Shown here: positions 1 through 8,323 of the stretch, piece by piece | How positions within the stretch are numbered: the first letter of the stretch is position 1 | How the letters are laid out: each line of letters begins with the position of its first letter | Assembly (NCBI RefSeq): GCF_014843825.1 | Contig: NZ_JHQR01000028.1 | Span: 1-32,402, forward strand | Length of the DNA stretch: 32,402 nucleotides | Direction of reading: 5' to 3' | From: Mesorhizobium silamurunense | GTDB lineage: Bacteria > Pseudomonadota > Alphaproteobacteria > Rhizobiales > Rhizobiaceae | Made by a program: the position numbers and the translations under genes | Notes under the pieces: generated by a model | Databases searched by the model: none | Told to the model about the DNA's origin: nothing | The model's input: only the letters and a program-made list of their open reading frames with translations

Positions 1-254
1 CGGCCGCCACCGGTTTTGCCCCGGTTACCTGAAACATTGCTAAGTCATTGATATGTAACAATCTGGTGAGCCCGGAGGGCGTGCCGGAAACATTGATTTC
101 ATTGGCTTTTTCGTGGGCCAGAATCGTCAACCTTCCCCGCATTGTTCCGTATGGTTCCGCGCCCCGATGACGGCCCGCGTAGCTGTTTTCGACGGCCAGG
201 GGCGTAGCTGTAGGCTCTAGAAGATAATCGTGCTGACAGTTCTTTCGGCTTTGC
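1..254. other. Left-edge noncoding stretch
   Basis: I see no convincing gene here. The reading frames lack family motifs and Shine-Dalgarno sites. The 9-mer GAAACATTG occurs twice (31-39 and 88-96), each time followed a few bases later by TCATTG, giving an imperfect direct repeat about 57 bp apart. The stretch near 64-78 resembles the reverse complement of a tRNA 3' end, but no cloverleaf can be built around it. Confidence 0.4.
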
Positions 255-395
255 TCCAAGATCGTCCGGCCGAGCTTCGTCAGCGGCGTCGCTATCCAGC
301 CCCACGCGATGGCGTTGATCCTGATTCCGTCCGGAGCCTAGGCCATCTCGAGTGACCTGGTCAGCGGTGTTATACCCCATCGCCCACCGGACCAC
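255..395 (-). pseudogene. SDR oxidoreductase remnant
   Basis: Read on the minus strand, this stretch encodes GITPLTRSLEMA, a stop (TAG at 340-338), then APDGIRINAIAWGWIATPLT. This matches the segment after the YxxxK motif in classical short-chain dehydrogenases (usual form LTRSLA.xxAPDGIRVNAIAPGWIATPLT). Neither the N-terminal cofactor motif TGxxxGIG nor the catalytic Tyr/Lys is present, and similarity fades past the PLT motif. It is therefore a short internal relic with a premature stop, not a gene. It sits directly downstream of the CUT2 SBP gene, so a dehydrogenase may once have followed that operon. The family call rests on motif recognition alone. Confidence 0.55.
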
Positions 396-421
396 GGAGG
401 GTCCGCGGCCCGGCCCGTCGC

Positions 422-1420
422 TCAGTGCTTGAATTGAGCGACGTTATCCTTGGTGAGGCGCATCACACCAGTCTCGACCTTTTCCGGCAAGGGGTTGACG
501 CCGGCCGCCTTGTAGTCCGGCACGACCTTCATCCCGTCCGTGTTCAGCCAATGAAGCAGATGCACGGCGAGAAACGCTTCGACGTAGGATTTTTGAACGA
601 CGGCGCCGACGATGGTTCCGTCCTCGATGTAGGGAAGCATGTCGTCGTTCCGGTCCATGGCGACAATCTTGACCTGGCCTTGGCGGCCGGTCTCATTCAC
701 CGCAATGGCAGCACCCTTGCCGCTGTCGCCGTCGGTGCCGCCAATACCGACCACGTCGGCGTGAGCAAGAAGTGACTGGCTGTAGGCCGTGGGGGCATAA
801 GACGGGTCCGCCTTGTCGTTGACCACATCGACCACTTCGATTTCAGGCGCGGATTCCTTGAAGTAGGCCTTGTAACCTTCGACCCGCTCCAGAACCGAAG
901 GCGCGGGGAACGAACCCAGGATCACCTTGCCTTTGCCGCCGATCGCCTCGGCAAGCATCTTGCCCCCGACCTTGCCGGCTTCGAGGTTCGAGATGCCAAG
1001 ATAGACGGCGCGCTTGGTGCCCGGCGCGTCGCCGATGATCATGGCGACCGAAATTCCGGCATCGACGGCGCGGTCGATGCCGGCCGCAAGCGAGGGGGCG
1101 TCGCCAGGAAAGATCAGGAGGCCGGCTGGCTTCCGGGCGATCAGCTCATCGAGTTGTCGCGCCTGGGCGGCGGTGTCAAAGTCGAGCGGGCCGGTGAAGC
1201 TGGTCTTGATATTCAGCAATCTGGCGGCGTCTTCGAGGGCCTTGCGGTGGTCCACCCAGAACGGCACCTGCGTGACGATGGAGAGAAACACGTATTCCAT
1301 GCCCTCGCCCTGGGCGAGCGCTTCATCGCTGAATTGGGGTACGAGGCCGAGCCCCGTCCCGGCGAGGCCAATGCCGCCGAGCTTCATCAGGCTGCGGCGG
1401 TCGAGATCGAGTGTCGTCAT
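422..1420 (-). CDS. Sugar ABC transporter substrate-binding protein
   Basis: This 332-residue periplasmic binding protein of the RbsB/peripla_BP_4 type is the solute receptor of the minus-strand CUT2 importer. The N-terminus has a Tat-like signal: DRRSLMK at residues 7-13, a Gly/Ala/Leu core, and a probable cleavage after ALA near residue 36. The mature part shows the family alternation, including the AGLLIFPGD segment, a GKMLAEAIGGKGKV segment, and VGIGGTDGDSGKGAA followed by VKIVAMDRND, which normally line the sugar cleft. The ATG at 1420 is preferred over the GTG one codon upstream because GGAGG lies 6 nt before it. It is the last gene of the operon, 42 bp after the permease. The ligand cannot be read from sequence; neighbouring enzymes suggest a sugar or sugar acid. 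Confidence 0.9.
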   Translation of the reverse strand: MTTLDLDRRSLMKLGGIGLAGTGLGLVPQFSDEALAQGEGMEYVFLSIVTQVPFWVDHRKALEDAARLLNIKTSFTGPLDFDTAAQARQLDELIARKPAGLLIFPGDAPSLAAGIDRAVDAGISVAMIIGDAPGTKRAVYLGISNLEAGKVGGKMLAEAIGGKGKVILGSFPAPSVLERVEGYKAYFKESAPEIEVVDVVNDKADPSYAPTAYSQSLLAHADVVGIGGTDGDSGKGAAIAVNETGRQGQVKIVAMDRNDDMLPYIEDGTIVGAVVQKSYVEAFLAVHLLHWLNTDGMKVVPDYKAAGVNPLPEKVETGVMRLTKDNVAQFKH

Positions 1421-1441
1421 CACTTTCCTCCTTCTTCGGTT

Positions 1442-1458
1442 GGGGCCTGATGGGCCCC
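1442..1458 (-). promoter_or_regulatory. Intercistronic hairpin before SBP gene
   Basis: GGGGCC (1442-1447) and GGCCCC (1453-1458) form a perfect 6-bp GC stem with a 5-nt loop in the gap between permease and SBP. There is no U-tract, so termination is unlikely. Such stems often protect the transcript of the binding protein from exonucleases or act as a processing point. This role is inferred. Confidence 0.4.
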
Positions 1459-1462
1459 TGGC

Positions 1463-2449
1463 TTAGTCGTCGCGGCGGCGCACCAGCATGTCGAGCGCAA
1501 CGGCCACGACAAGAACGGCACCGGTGACGATCATCTGCCAGTAGATCGACACGGCGAGCATGGTCATGGCGTTGTTGATCAGGGCGACGAAGACGACGCC
1601 GAGAAACGCGCCGAGGACAGTGCCCTCCCCGCCGCGCAGACTTGCGCCGCCGATCACGGCCGCCGCCAGCACCTGTAGTTCGAGCGCATTGCCGGCCGTA
1701 GGCGTGCCGCTCATCAGCCGCGAGGCGAGGAGGACGCCGGCAAGCGCGGCGAGCAGACCGCTCAGCATGTAGGCGAGCGTGCGGACGCGATCGACGGCCA
1801 AACCCGACAGGCGCGCCGCCTTCTCGTTCGAGCCGATGTAGTAGAGTTGCCGGAAGAAGCTTCCATGCCGCATGGCGAGGTCGAAGACGACCACTAATGC
1901 GAGCGCGGTCCAAAGAAGGAACGGCACGCCGAGAATCTCGGCGCGGCCGGCCCACCCGAAGGCAGGCGGTAGATTGATGAGCGAGAATCCTTCGGTCAGC
2001 ACCAAGGCTATCCCGCGGGCGATCGACATCGAGCCGAGTGTGGCGACCAGGGGATTGACGCCTATCCTGGTGACGACGATGCCGTTGGCAAGGCCGATGA
2101 CGGCGCCCAGGGCAAGCGCACCAAGGATCGCCAATGGGATGGAGGCACCGCTCAGCAGAAGAAGCGCCGTCACGGTGCTCGCCAGCGCCAGCACGGAGCC
2201 GACCGAGAGATCGAATCCGCCGGAGACCAGAAGCACCGTCATACCCACGGCGATGATGACGGTCGGCGCCATGCCGATGGCAATCGCATGGAAGTTCGCG
2301 AGCGACAGGAAGACCGGCGAAGCCAGCGACATTCCGACGATGATCGCGACGATAAGAACCAGGAGCATCAACTCGCGCGTCTCGACGAAGCGCCGAAAGA
2401 CACGGCTGCCGACGCGCGAAGACCATCGACCGACCTCGTCGACACTCAT
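1463..2449 (-). CDS. Sugar ABC transporter permease (CUT2, RbsC-like)
   Basis: This 328-residue, very hydrophobic protein belongs to BPD_transp_2, the family of RbsC and XylH permeases. Recognisable parts are the early helix LMLLVLIVAIIVGMSLASPVF, the GGFDLSVGSVLALAS motif typical of CUT2 permeases, GLANGIVVTRIGVNPLVATLG, and the cytoplasmic coupling region near AARLSGLAVDRVR followed by AAVIGGASLRGGEGTVLGAF. About 8-10 membrane segments are expected. The ATG at 2449 has a strong GGGGAGG just upstream and overlaps the ATPase stop by four bases (ATGA), so the two are translationally coupled. The C-terminus MLVRRRDD is a normal cytoplasmic tail. It should form a homodimeric channel with the upstream ATPase. 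Confidence 0.93.
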   Translation of the reverse strand: MSVDEVGRWSSRVGSRVFRRFVETRELMLLVLIVAIIVGMSLASPVFLSLANFHAIAIGMAPTVIIAVGMTVLLVSGGFDLSVGSVLALASTVTALLLLSGASIPLAILGALALGAVIGLANGIVVTRIGVNPLVATLGSMSIARGIALVLTEGFSLINLPPAFGWAGRAEILGVPFLLWTALALVVVFDLAMRHGSFFRQLYYIGSNEKAARLSGLAVDRVRTLAYMLSGLLAALAGVLLASRLMSGTPTAGNALELQVLAAAVIGGASLRGGEGTVLGAFLGVVFVALINNAMTMLAVSIYWQMIVTGAVLVVAVALDMLVRRRDD

Positions 2450-3960
2450 GCCGCCTCCCCTTCGAGCTTGTGACCGGTGCCTGAGGCAAGAGCCATCACG
2501 ATCTCTTCCGTTGCCGAAGGTGTAGGGAGATCGCCGACGATCTGCCCCTCGCGCATGACGACGATCCGATCGGAGATGGCGAAGAGTTCCGGAAGGTCGG
2601 AAGAGATCAAGAGAACCGCTTCGCCGGCTGCGGCGAGGCGGCGGATTTCCTTGTGGATCTCTCCTTTCGCTTCGACGTCGACGCCCCTGGTTGGCTCATC
2701 GATCACGACGATTGCCGGGTCGCTCGCAAGCCACTTCGACAGCATCAGTTTCTGCTGGTTGCCGCCGCTGAGTTTTCCAGCCGCCGCCTCAAGGCTCGGC
2801 ACCCGTATCCGGAAGCGTTCGACCGCCCTACCCGCCGCCGCTGTCGCCGCCGCCCTCTCAATCCAACCGAGCCGCGCAAAGCTGCGAAGCGCAGTCACGA
2901 CGAAATTATCGGTGACCGACATCGACAGGAACAGGCCTTCCGCTTTGCGATCGTCCGGCACATAGGCGATGCCGCGGGCCATCGCGTCGCGGAGACCACG
3001 CAAGCGCGTCGGACGGCCTTTGACCTCGATCGCAGTTCCTCCAGACGGCTGCCGCAGGCCGACGAGGCTGCGTGCAAGCTCGCTGCGGCGCGATCCCATC
3101 AGGCCCGCGAGACCGACGACCTCACCGAACCGTATTTCAAGTTCGAGATGCCGCGATTTGCCCTCGGCTCCGTTGCCGCGGACTGCAAGCGCCACCGGAC
3201 CCTGTACGAGCGTCGCCTCGGCCGTGAAGATTTCGAGCTTCCGGCCGACCATGGCGCGCACGACGTCGTCGATCGACGTCTCCGCCACCGCGCGCGTGGT
3301 CATCCTTTCACCGTCGCGCAGCACGGTGACGCGGTCGGCGATCCGGAAGACCTCGGCCATATGATGGCTCACATAGACGATGCCCATGCCCCGGCTCTTA
3401 AGCCGGGCAATGATGGCAAACAGCGCTGCGACCTCATTGGAGGTGAGCGCCGAAGTGGGTTCATCGAGGAGAAGGATGCGAGCGTCGAGCGACAGCGCCT
3501 TGGCAATCTCGACGAGCTGGCGCGTGCCGGCAGGCAAGCGGTCAACCGGGCGATCGACATCGATTTCGATGCCGAAGGCGGAGAGGATCTGCTGTGTCCG
3601 CCGTCGGAGCTCGCTCCAGCGTATGATTCCGCAGGCGGTTGGAGCCCGGCCGACAAAGACGTTCTCGGCGACCGTCAAGGCCCCGGCGAGGCTGAGCTCT
3701 TGGAAGACCGTGCTGATGCCGAGCGCCTGCGCTTTGGATGGTTCGTTAATGGTGACCGCCCGCCCGTCTATGTTGATCGTACCCTTGTCGGGCGCGACCA
3801 CACCGGAGAGGATGGCGAGGAGTGTCGATTTCCCGGCACCATTTTCGCCGACAAGCGCATGCACCTCGCCCTGCCTCAGATCGAAATCGACGTCGCCAAG
3901 GGCCCGCGTCGTGCCGTACCACTTCGTGATGCCGCTGAGCTCGAGGAGCGGTGCCGCCAT
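2446..3960 (-). CDS. Sugar ABC transporter ATPase (CUT2, RbsA-like)
   Basis: This 504-residue tandem ATPase energises the adjacent permease. The first half has Walker A GENGAGKST (residues 38-46), the signature-region LPAGTRQLVEIAKAL and Walker B ILLLDEPTSAL. The second half has a degenerate Walker A (GLMGSRRSE) but an intact signature LSGGNQQKLMLSKWL and Walker B VVIDEPTRGVD. One intact and one degenerate site is normal for RbsA/MglA/XylG proteins, as is the length. The ATG at 3960 overlaps the gntR stop (ATGA), and the stop overlaps the permease start, so gntR, ATPase and permease are tightly coupled. The substrate is not determined by this subunit. Confidence 0.95.
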   Translation of the reverse strand: MAAPLLELSGITKWYGTTRALGDVDFDLRQGEVHALVGENGAGKSTLLAILSGVVAPDKGTINIDGRAVTINEPSKAQALGISTVFQELSLAGALTVAENVFVGRAPTACGIIRWSELRRRTQQILSAFGIEIDVDRPVDRLPAGTRQLVEIAKALSLDARILLLDEPTSALTSNEVAALFAIIARLKSRGMGIVYVSHHMAEVFRIADRVTVLRDGERMTTRAVAETSIDDVVRAMVGRKLEIFTAEATLVQGPVALAVRGNGAEGKSRHLELEIRFGEVVGLAGLMGSRRSELARSLVGLRQPSGGTAIEVKGRPTRLRGLRDAMARGIAYVPDDRKAEGLFLSMSVTDNFVVTALRSFARLGWIERAAATAAAGRAVERFRIRVPSLEAAAGKLSGGNQQKLMLSKWLASDPAIVVIDEPTRGVDVEAKGEIHKEIRRLAAAGEAVLLISSDLPELFAISDRIVVMREGQIVGDLPTPSATEEIVMALASGTGHKLEGEAA

Positions 3961-4685
3961 CAGCTCGCCTCCGGAATTCCTTTATCTGCGGCGGCAATGT
4001 CCTCGATTCCGTTGGAATAGGTCTCGCGCGTCCGTCCGATATGGATATCCAGAACCGCTATCGTTGCGTCTGCGTCGCCACGCCGGATGGTGTCGAGCAT
4101 CTGTCGATGCTCCTGGAACGACAGCTTCGTGTGAAGCGGCTTGCCGGCAAGGTGGGTCCGGAGCGCTGCGATCTTGCCGACATAGCGCGCATAGCTGTCG
4201 CGGAGATAGCTATTGCCGCAGTGCTCGAAGAAGGCCGCGTGATAGCGGGTGTCCAGGGACAGATAGAGCCGCTGGTCGCCGTGCCGCTGCGCGGCTGCCA
4301 TGCCGCGCACAATGTCTTCAAGCTCCGCCGCGAAGCCATCCGGACCGCGCGCGATGGCGAGCCTCAGCGCCGCCGTTTCTACCGCACTCCGGAATTCACA
4401 GATCTGATGAACCTCGCGAGCGCTCAGCGTGAAGACGAAGGCGCCGCGCTGCGGATAGATCAGCACCAGGCCCTCGGCGCGGAGCTGGGCGAGCGCCTCT
4501 CTGACGGGAGTCTTCGACACGCCGAGATCGTCGGCGAGCTGACGCTCAGAGAGAGGCTGACCCAACGCGAGGTCACCGTGGACGATCGACTCGCGGAGCT
4601 GGTGGAGCACGGTTTCCGCAAGCGATTTGGGTCGCTTGATCCTGGCGACGGGAAGCCGGCCGCTGATTTTGGTATTGCCTGCCAT
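3960..4685 (-). CDS. GntR/FadR-family transcriptional regulator
   Basis: This 240-residue regulator has an N-terminal winged helix (about residues 15-75; LAETVLHQLRESIVHGDL, then LSERQLADDLGVSKTPVREAL) and a C-terminal FCD ligand domain. The FCD metal set looks present: the Asp/His pair in SLDTRYHAAFFEH, a His in QEHRQML, and a His in DIHIGRT. Such proteins usually repress catabolic or transport genes until a sugar acid or related carboxylate binds. The frame runs open further upstream, but ATG at 4685 gives the normal family length; the extra upstream residues overlap the divergent promoter. It is the first gene of the minus operon and is divergent from the SMP-30 operon, so it probably controls both. 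The effector is unknown. Confidence 0.92.
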   Translation of the reverse strand: MAGNTKISGRLPVARIKRPKSLAETVLHQLRESIVHGDLALGQPLSERQLADDLGVSKTPVREALAQLRAEGLVLIYPQRGAFVFTLSAREVHQICEFRSAVETAALRLAIARGPDGFAAELEDIVRGMAAAQRHGDQRLYLSLDTRYHAAFFEHCGNSYLRDSYARYVGKIAALRTHLAGKPLHTKLSFQEHRQMLDTIRRGDADATIAVLDIHIGRTRETYSNGIEDIAAADKGIPEAS

Positions 4686-4693
4686 CTGCAAGG

Positions 4694-4703
4694 TGATATA
4701 CCA
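4694..4703. promoter_or_regulatory. Candidate GntR operator
   Basis: TGATATACCA is an imperfect 10-bp palindrome (8 of 10 symmetric) 9-18 bp upstream of the gntR start, inside the divergent gap of about 100 bp. FadR-subfamily operators often look like TGGTnnACCA-type palindromes. The shape and position fit autoregulation plus control of the plus-strand operon, but only one copy is seen. Confidence 0.35.
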
Positions 4704-4784
4704 GACACCAGAAAGTTCGGCAACAAGAAGCGGCTTCGCTGACGGCCCGTTACGAAGCCAAGGTACGTGCTCCGGGGAGGAGAC

Positions 4785-5657
4785 ATGGACAGAGCCGAGC
4801 TCGCGCTCGACTGCCGTAACCTGCACGGCGAGGGAATTCTGTGGAACCACCATGACCGCCGGGTCTGGTGGACGGACATCCACGGGAAGCGTCTGTGGTG
4901 GCTCGAACCCTCATCAGGTACTTCGGGTTCAATCGCCATGGCGGACCGCGTCTGCTGCTTCGCGCCCCGCGATAAAGGCGGTTTCATTCTCGCCCTCGCA
5001 AAGGAGGTGGCGTTCTTCGACCCCGGCACCGGCGAACTCGCGACGATCCATCGCTTCGAGCCCGACAAACTGGCGACGCGCCTCAATGACGGCCGCACGG
5101 ATCGCCAGGGCCGATTCATCGCTGGCGGAATGAACGAGGGTTCCGGACCGGAAAAATCGACCGTGTTGCGGATCGATCCCGACGAATCGGTAACGACGAT
5201 CATTACCGGCGTTGGCTGCGCCAACTCGACCTGTTTCTCGCCCGACGGGCGCCGCATGTATTTCGCCGACACCTCCGTCGGAACCATCTGGGTCTACGAC
5301 TACGATCCGGGCACCGGGGTTCCAGGCAACCGACAAGTCCTCAACGATTTCAAGGGAGAGCCGGGCATTCCGGACGGCTCGTGCGTCGACGCTGAAGGCG
5401 CCGTGTGGAATGCCGAATGGGAAGGCCGGCGAGTCGTCCGCATCCTACCCGACGGGAGCATCGACCGGGTGGTCGAGGTGCCGGTGTTGAAGCCGACCTG
5501 CTGCGCTTTCGGCGGGCCTGAACTCGAGACTCTCTACATCACCACATCGCGACTGGAGGCGACGCGGGAGCAGATCGCCGCCGAGCCGACGGCCGGCTCT
5601 CTCTTCGCTTTCAAACCCGGCGTGCGCGGCCTCGTGGACGCGCCGTTCGCCGGATAG
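4785..5657 (+). CDS. SMP-30/gluconolactonase family protein
   Basis: This 290-residue six-bladed beta-propeller belongs to the SMP-30/gluconolactonase/LRE family, which hydrolyses sugar lactones to aldonic acids in the cytoplasm using one divalent metal. Expected metal and active-site positions are visible: the Glu in NLHGEGILWN, the Asn/Asp in RLNDGRTDRQGRF, the Asn in GCANSTCFSPDGRRMYFADT, and the Asp in IPDGSCVDAEGAVWNAEW. The ATG at 4785 is chosen over an in-frame GTG at 4767 because GGGGAGGAG sits directly before it. It is the first gene of the plus operon, 30 bp before a second SBP gene. Its presence suggests that the imported sugar is oxidised to a lactone and opened, but no sugar dehydrogenase is in the operon. 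Confidence 0.9.
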   Translation: MDRAELALDCRNLHGEGILWNHHDRRVWWTDIHGKRLWWLEPSSGTSGSIAMADRVCCFAPRDKGGFILALAKEVAFFDPGTGELATIHRFEPDKLATRLNDGRTDRQGRFIAGGMNEGSGPEKSTVLRIDPDESVTTIITGVGCANSTCFSPDGRRMYFADTSVGTIWVYDYDPGTGVPGNRQVLNDFKGEPGIPDGSCVDAEGAVWNAEWEGRRVVRILPDGSIDRVVEVPVLKPTCCAFGGPELETLYITTSRLEATREQIAAEPTAGSLFAFKPGVRGLVDAPFAG

Positions 5658-5687
5658 AACCCGTCAAGCGTCCAAGGGAGGAAAGAC

Positions 5688-6737
5688 ATGAGCTTCAGCT
5701 TTCGATCGTTGATCGCGATAGCAGCGACAAGCGCGGTCGTAGTACTCACGGCGACCGGTATTGCCCTCGCCATCGACTACGCCGCACCACAACCGCTTCA
5801 ACCGGGCGCACAGGCGCCGATCACCAAGGGCGCCGGCAAGGACAAGTTCCGCATCGCCTACATGCCGCCGGCGACCGAGTTCAACTACTACATCGCCATC
5901 GGTGAGGGCCTCAAAGCCGCAGCGGCCGAGAAGGGCAATGTTGAGACCTTCATGCTCGCCCCGCAAAGCGGCGCCGACATCAACGGCCAGATGGGCATGA
6001 TCCAGGACGTGATCACCCAGGGCGTCGACGCCATCGTCCTGTCGACCCATGACGAGGCGGCCGCCGCTCCGCTCGTCAAGCAAGCCGTCGACAAAGGCAT
6101 CTCCGTCGTCATCGTCAACTCCGACATCGCCAACTTTCCGACCCCGGTCCATGCTGTGGTCGGCTATTCGCAACGCAAAGGCACGCATAAGATCGGCGAA
6201 TACCTCCTTGAGAGGCTCGGTGATAAATCGGTCAAAGCCGCGGTCATCGAAGGCCAGCCCGGCTATCATTCGACAGAGCGCGTCGGCGGCTTCCTCGACG
6301 CCGTCAAGGGCAAGCCGAATGTGGATATTGTTGCGAGCATTCCCGGCGGCTGGAATGTTGAGGGCGGCAACACCGCCGGCATGGACCTGCTCCAGGGTCA
6401 TCCGGATGTTAACGTCATCTTTGCCGCGAACGACTACATGATCATGGGTGCCCAACTCGCCGCTAAGTCGCTCGGTCGAAACGATTTGATCCTGCTTGGC
6501 AATGATGGCGACACCGCCGCTCTCGAGGAGATCAGCAAAGGCACGGTCACCGCGACTGTCAATACGACACCATTCGTCATGGGCCAGATTGCGTTGCAGG
6601 TCGCGATCGACGTGCTCGACGGCAATTTCGCAGGAGGCTTTGTCGAAACACCGACAACGATTGTCGACAAGGCCAATGTACTGCCGGTTCTGCAGGCGCC
6701 CGACAAGCTCTATCCGAAGCCGTCGATGCAGTATTGA
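5688..6737 (+). CDS. Sugar ABC transporter substrate-binding protein (second system)
   Basis: This 349-residue RbsB-type binding protein has a Sec signal peptide (FRSLIAIAATSAVVVLTATG, cleavage after ALA near residue 28). The mature part starts its first strand at FRIAYMPPATEFNYY and carries family landmarks: QSGADINGQMGMIQDVITQG, DAIVLSTHDEAAAAPLV, VVIVNSDI, a long hinge region, and NVIFAANDYMIMGAQ followed by LILLGNDGD. GGGAGGAAA lies 7 nt before the ATG. It differs clearly in sequence from the minus-strand SBP at 422-1420, so the two importers are paralogous systems, not a recent duplication. A stable stem-loop follows the gene, before the ATPase. Ligand unknown; a sugar or polyol is likely. 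Confidence 0.92.
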   Translation: MSFSFRSLIAIAATSAVVVLTATGIALAIDYAAPQPLQPGAQAPITKGAGKDKFRIAYMPPATEFNYYIAIGEGLKAAAAEKGNVETFMLAPQSGADINGQMGMIQDVITQGVDAIVLSTHDEAAAAPLVKQAVDKGISVVIVNSDIANFPTPVHAVVGYSQRKGTHKIGEYLLERLGDKSVKAAVIEGQPGYHSTERVGGFLDAVKGKPNVDIVASIPGGWNVEGGNTAGMDLLQGHPDVNVIFAANDYMIMGAQLAAKSLGRNDLILLGNDGDTAALEEISKGTVTATVNTTPFVMGQIALQVAIDVLDGNFAGGFVETPTTIVDKANVLPVLQAPDKLYPKPSMQY

Positions 6738-6771
6738 GACGAACTCATGTTCCTTAAGCAGCACCTCCCTC

Positions 6772-6796
6772 GCTCGGCCGGACAACCCGGTCGGGC
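6772..6796 (+). promoter_or_regulatory. Stem-loop after SBP gene
   Basis: GCTCGGCCGG (6772-6781) pairs with CCGGTCGGGC (6787-6796) over 10 bp, including two G-U pairs, around a 5-nt loop. It lies in the 83-bp gap between the SBP and ATPase genes and has no U-tract. By analogy with malE-type operons it may stabilise the SBP portion of the message and lower expression of the membrane components. The role is inferred. Confidence 0.5.
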
Positions 6797-6820
6797 GAAG
6801 CAAGGATCGCGTGGAGAGCC

Positions 6821-8323
6821 ATGGAAGAGAGCGTTCCCGTCTGGGAGCTGAGGAACGTGACCAAGCGTTTCCCCGGCGTTGTGGCGAACGATTCCGTGTC
6901 GCTCAGCCTCGTTGCCGGGCGGATTCACGGCCTGCTCGGCGAGAATGGCTGCGGTAAGTCCACACTTGTCAAGGTGCTGTGCGGGGTGCATCAGCCCGAT
7001 TCGGGCGAGATCCTGTGTGCGGGCCGGCCGGTCGTGCTTTCCGACCCGATCGCCGCGCGGCGCGCAGGGATCGCCACGGTCTTTCAGGAGTTCTCGCTCG
7101 TCCAAACGCTATCGGTCGCGGAGAACATCTATCTCGGCCGGCTTCCGCGAAACCGATGGCGCATAGACTGGCCGGCAATGCGCGAAGGAGCCCGGCGCGT
7201 GCTTGGCCGCATCCACGTCGCGATCGACCCGGACGCGATCGTGGGCGAACTCTCAACCGCCGGCCAGCAACTCGTGGAGATCGCCAAGGCGATCGCGGCC
7301 AACGCCTCGATGATCATTCTCGACGAGCCGACCACCGCCCTCGGCCCCGACGAGATCGCCGAGCTCCATCGCCTTCTCCTGCGCCTCAGGGACGATGGCA
7401 GGATCATCCTCTACATCTCGCATCGCCTAGACGAGGTCGTTGAACTCGTCGACGAAGCAACGATCCTCAAGGATGGGCGCGTGGTATCCAACGCAGCGGA
7501 AACGCCGGTCGAGATCAGGGCCATTGTCCGTAAGATGGTCGGCCGCGTCGACGAACACTTTCCCAAGGCGGCGAATGCCACGGGTGACGCCCTCCTCGAC
7601 GTGCGCTCCATCCACACGAGCAACCGCGTCGCCGGCGCTAGCTTTACGGTTGGCCGCGGCGAGGTCTTCGGCCTTGGCGGCGTGCTCGGCTCCGGCCGCA
7701 CCGAAATCGCCCGCGCCCTGTTCGGGGTCGATGTGCTTCGGCAAGGCGAAATCCGGCTCCGCGGCAAATCGCTCAAGCTTCTGTCCTCGCGCGACGCGAT
7801 CGCCGCCGGGATCGCGCTCGTGCCGGAGAATCGAAAATCCGACGGGCTCTTCTTCAATTTCAGCGGGCTCGAGAACATCTCGATCGCCGGGCTCGGCCGG
7901 TTCACGCACAGAGCCATGCTCGACCACGCCCGCGAACGACGCCTTGCCCAAGGCCTGATTCGGAGCCTCAGAATCACGCCGACTGCCGGGACGGCGCTGG
8001 TCGGCGAGCTTTCCGGCGGCAACCAGCAGAAGATCGTGATTGCCCGGTGGCTGTTCGCGCAGGCTGAGCTTTTCGTTCTCGACGAGCCGACCCAGGGTAT
8101 CGATGTCGGGGCCAAGATCGCCGTCTATCAGCTTATCAACGAGCTTACAGCCGCCGGCAAGGGCGTCATCCTGATCAGCTCCGACTATGACGAGCTGCTC
8201 GCGATGAGCGACCGGATCGGCATTGTAAGCCGCGGAAGGATAGTCGCAATCCGCGATGCCAGGAGCCTCGACAAGGCCGACCTGGTCAAGGCCTCCGCTG
8301 ACCAAGAGGAACTTGCCGCATGA
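6821..8323 (+). CDS. Sugar ABC transporter ATPase (second CUT2 system)
   Basis: This 500-residue tandem ATPase is of RbsA type. The first domain has Walker A GENGCGKST (residues 40-48; Cys where most relatives have Ala), the signature-region LSTAGQQLVEIAKAI and Walker B MIILDEPTTAL. The second domain has GVLGSGRTEIAR in place of a full Walker A, the signature LSGGNQQKIVIARWL and Walker B LFVLDEPTQGIDVGAK. The layout and length are normal for CUT2 transporters. GGAGAG precedes the ATG. The stop overlaps the permease ATG by four bases. It energises the permease at 8320-9318 and works with the SBP at 5688-6737. Confidence 0.95.
   Translation: MEESVPVWELRNVTKRFPGVVANDSVSLSLVAGRIHGLLGENGCGKSTLVKVLCGVHQPDSGEILCAGRPVVLSDPIAARRAGIATVFQEFSLVQTLSVAENIYLGRLPRNRWRIDWPAMREGARRVLGRIHVAIDPDAIVGELSTAGQQLVEIAKAIAANASMIILDEPTTALGPDEIAELHRLLLRLRDDGRIILYISHRLDEVVELVDEATILKDGRVVSNAAETPVEIRAIVRKMVGRVDEHFPKAANATGDALLDVRSIHTSNRVAGASFTVGRGEVFGLGGVLGSGRTEIARALFGVDVLRQGEIRLRGKSLKLLSSRDAIAAGIALVPENRKSDGLFFNFSGLENISIAGLGRFTHRAMLDHARERRLAQGLIRSLRITPTAGTALVGELSGGNQQKIVIARWLFAQAELFVLDEPTQGIDVGAKIAVYQLINELTAAGKGVILISSDYDELLAMSDRIGIVSRGRIVAIRDARSLDKADLVKASADQEELAA

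Noticed and set aside
60..84. tRNA 3'-end-like segment (reverse complement of a T-arm and acceptor)
   Set aside because: No anticodon arm or matching acceptor strand can be found, so there is no tRNA and no supported att site.
99..395. 98-residue minus-strand open frame at the left edge
   Set aside because: Composition is Arg/Gly-rich with no family motif; the SDR relic lies in a different frame of the same strand.
1323..2489. 388-residue frame overlapping the permease gene on the same strand
   Set aside because: Arg/His-rich out-of-frame reading of permease, SBP start and ATPase end; the in-frame proteins are clear family members.
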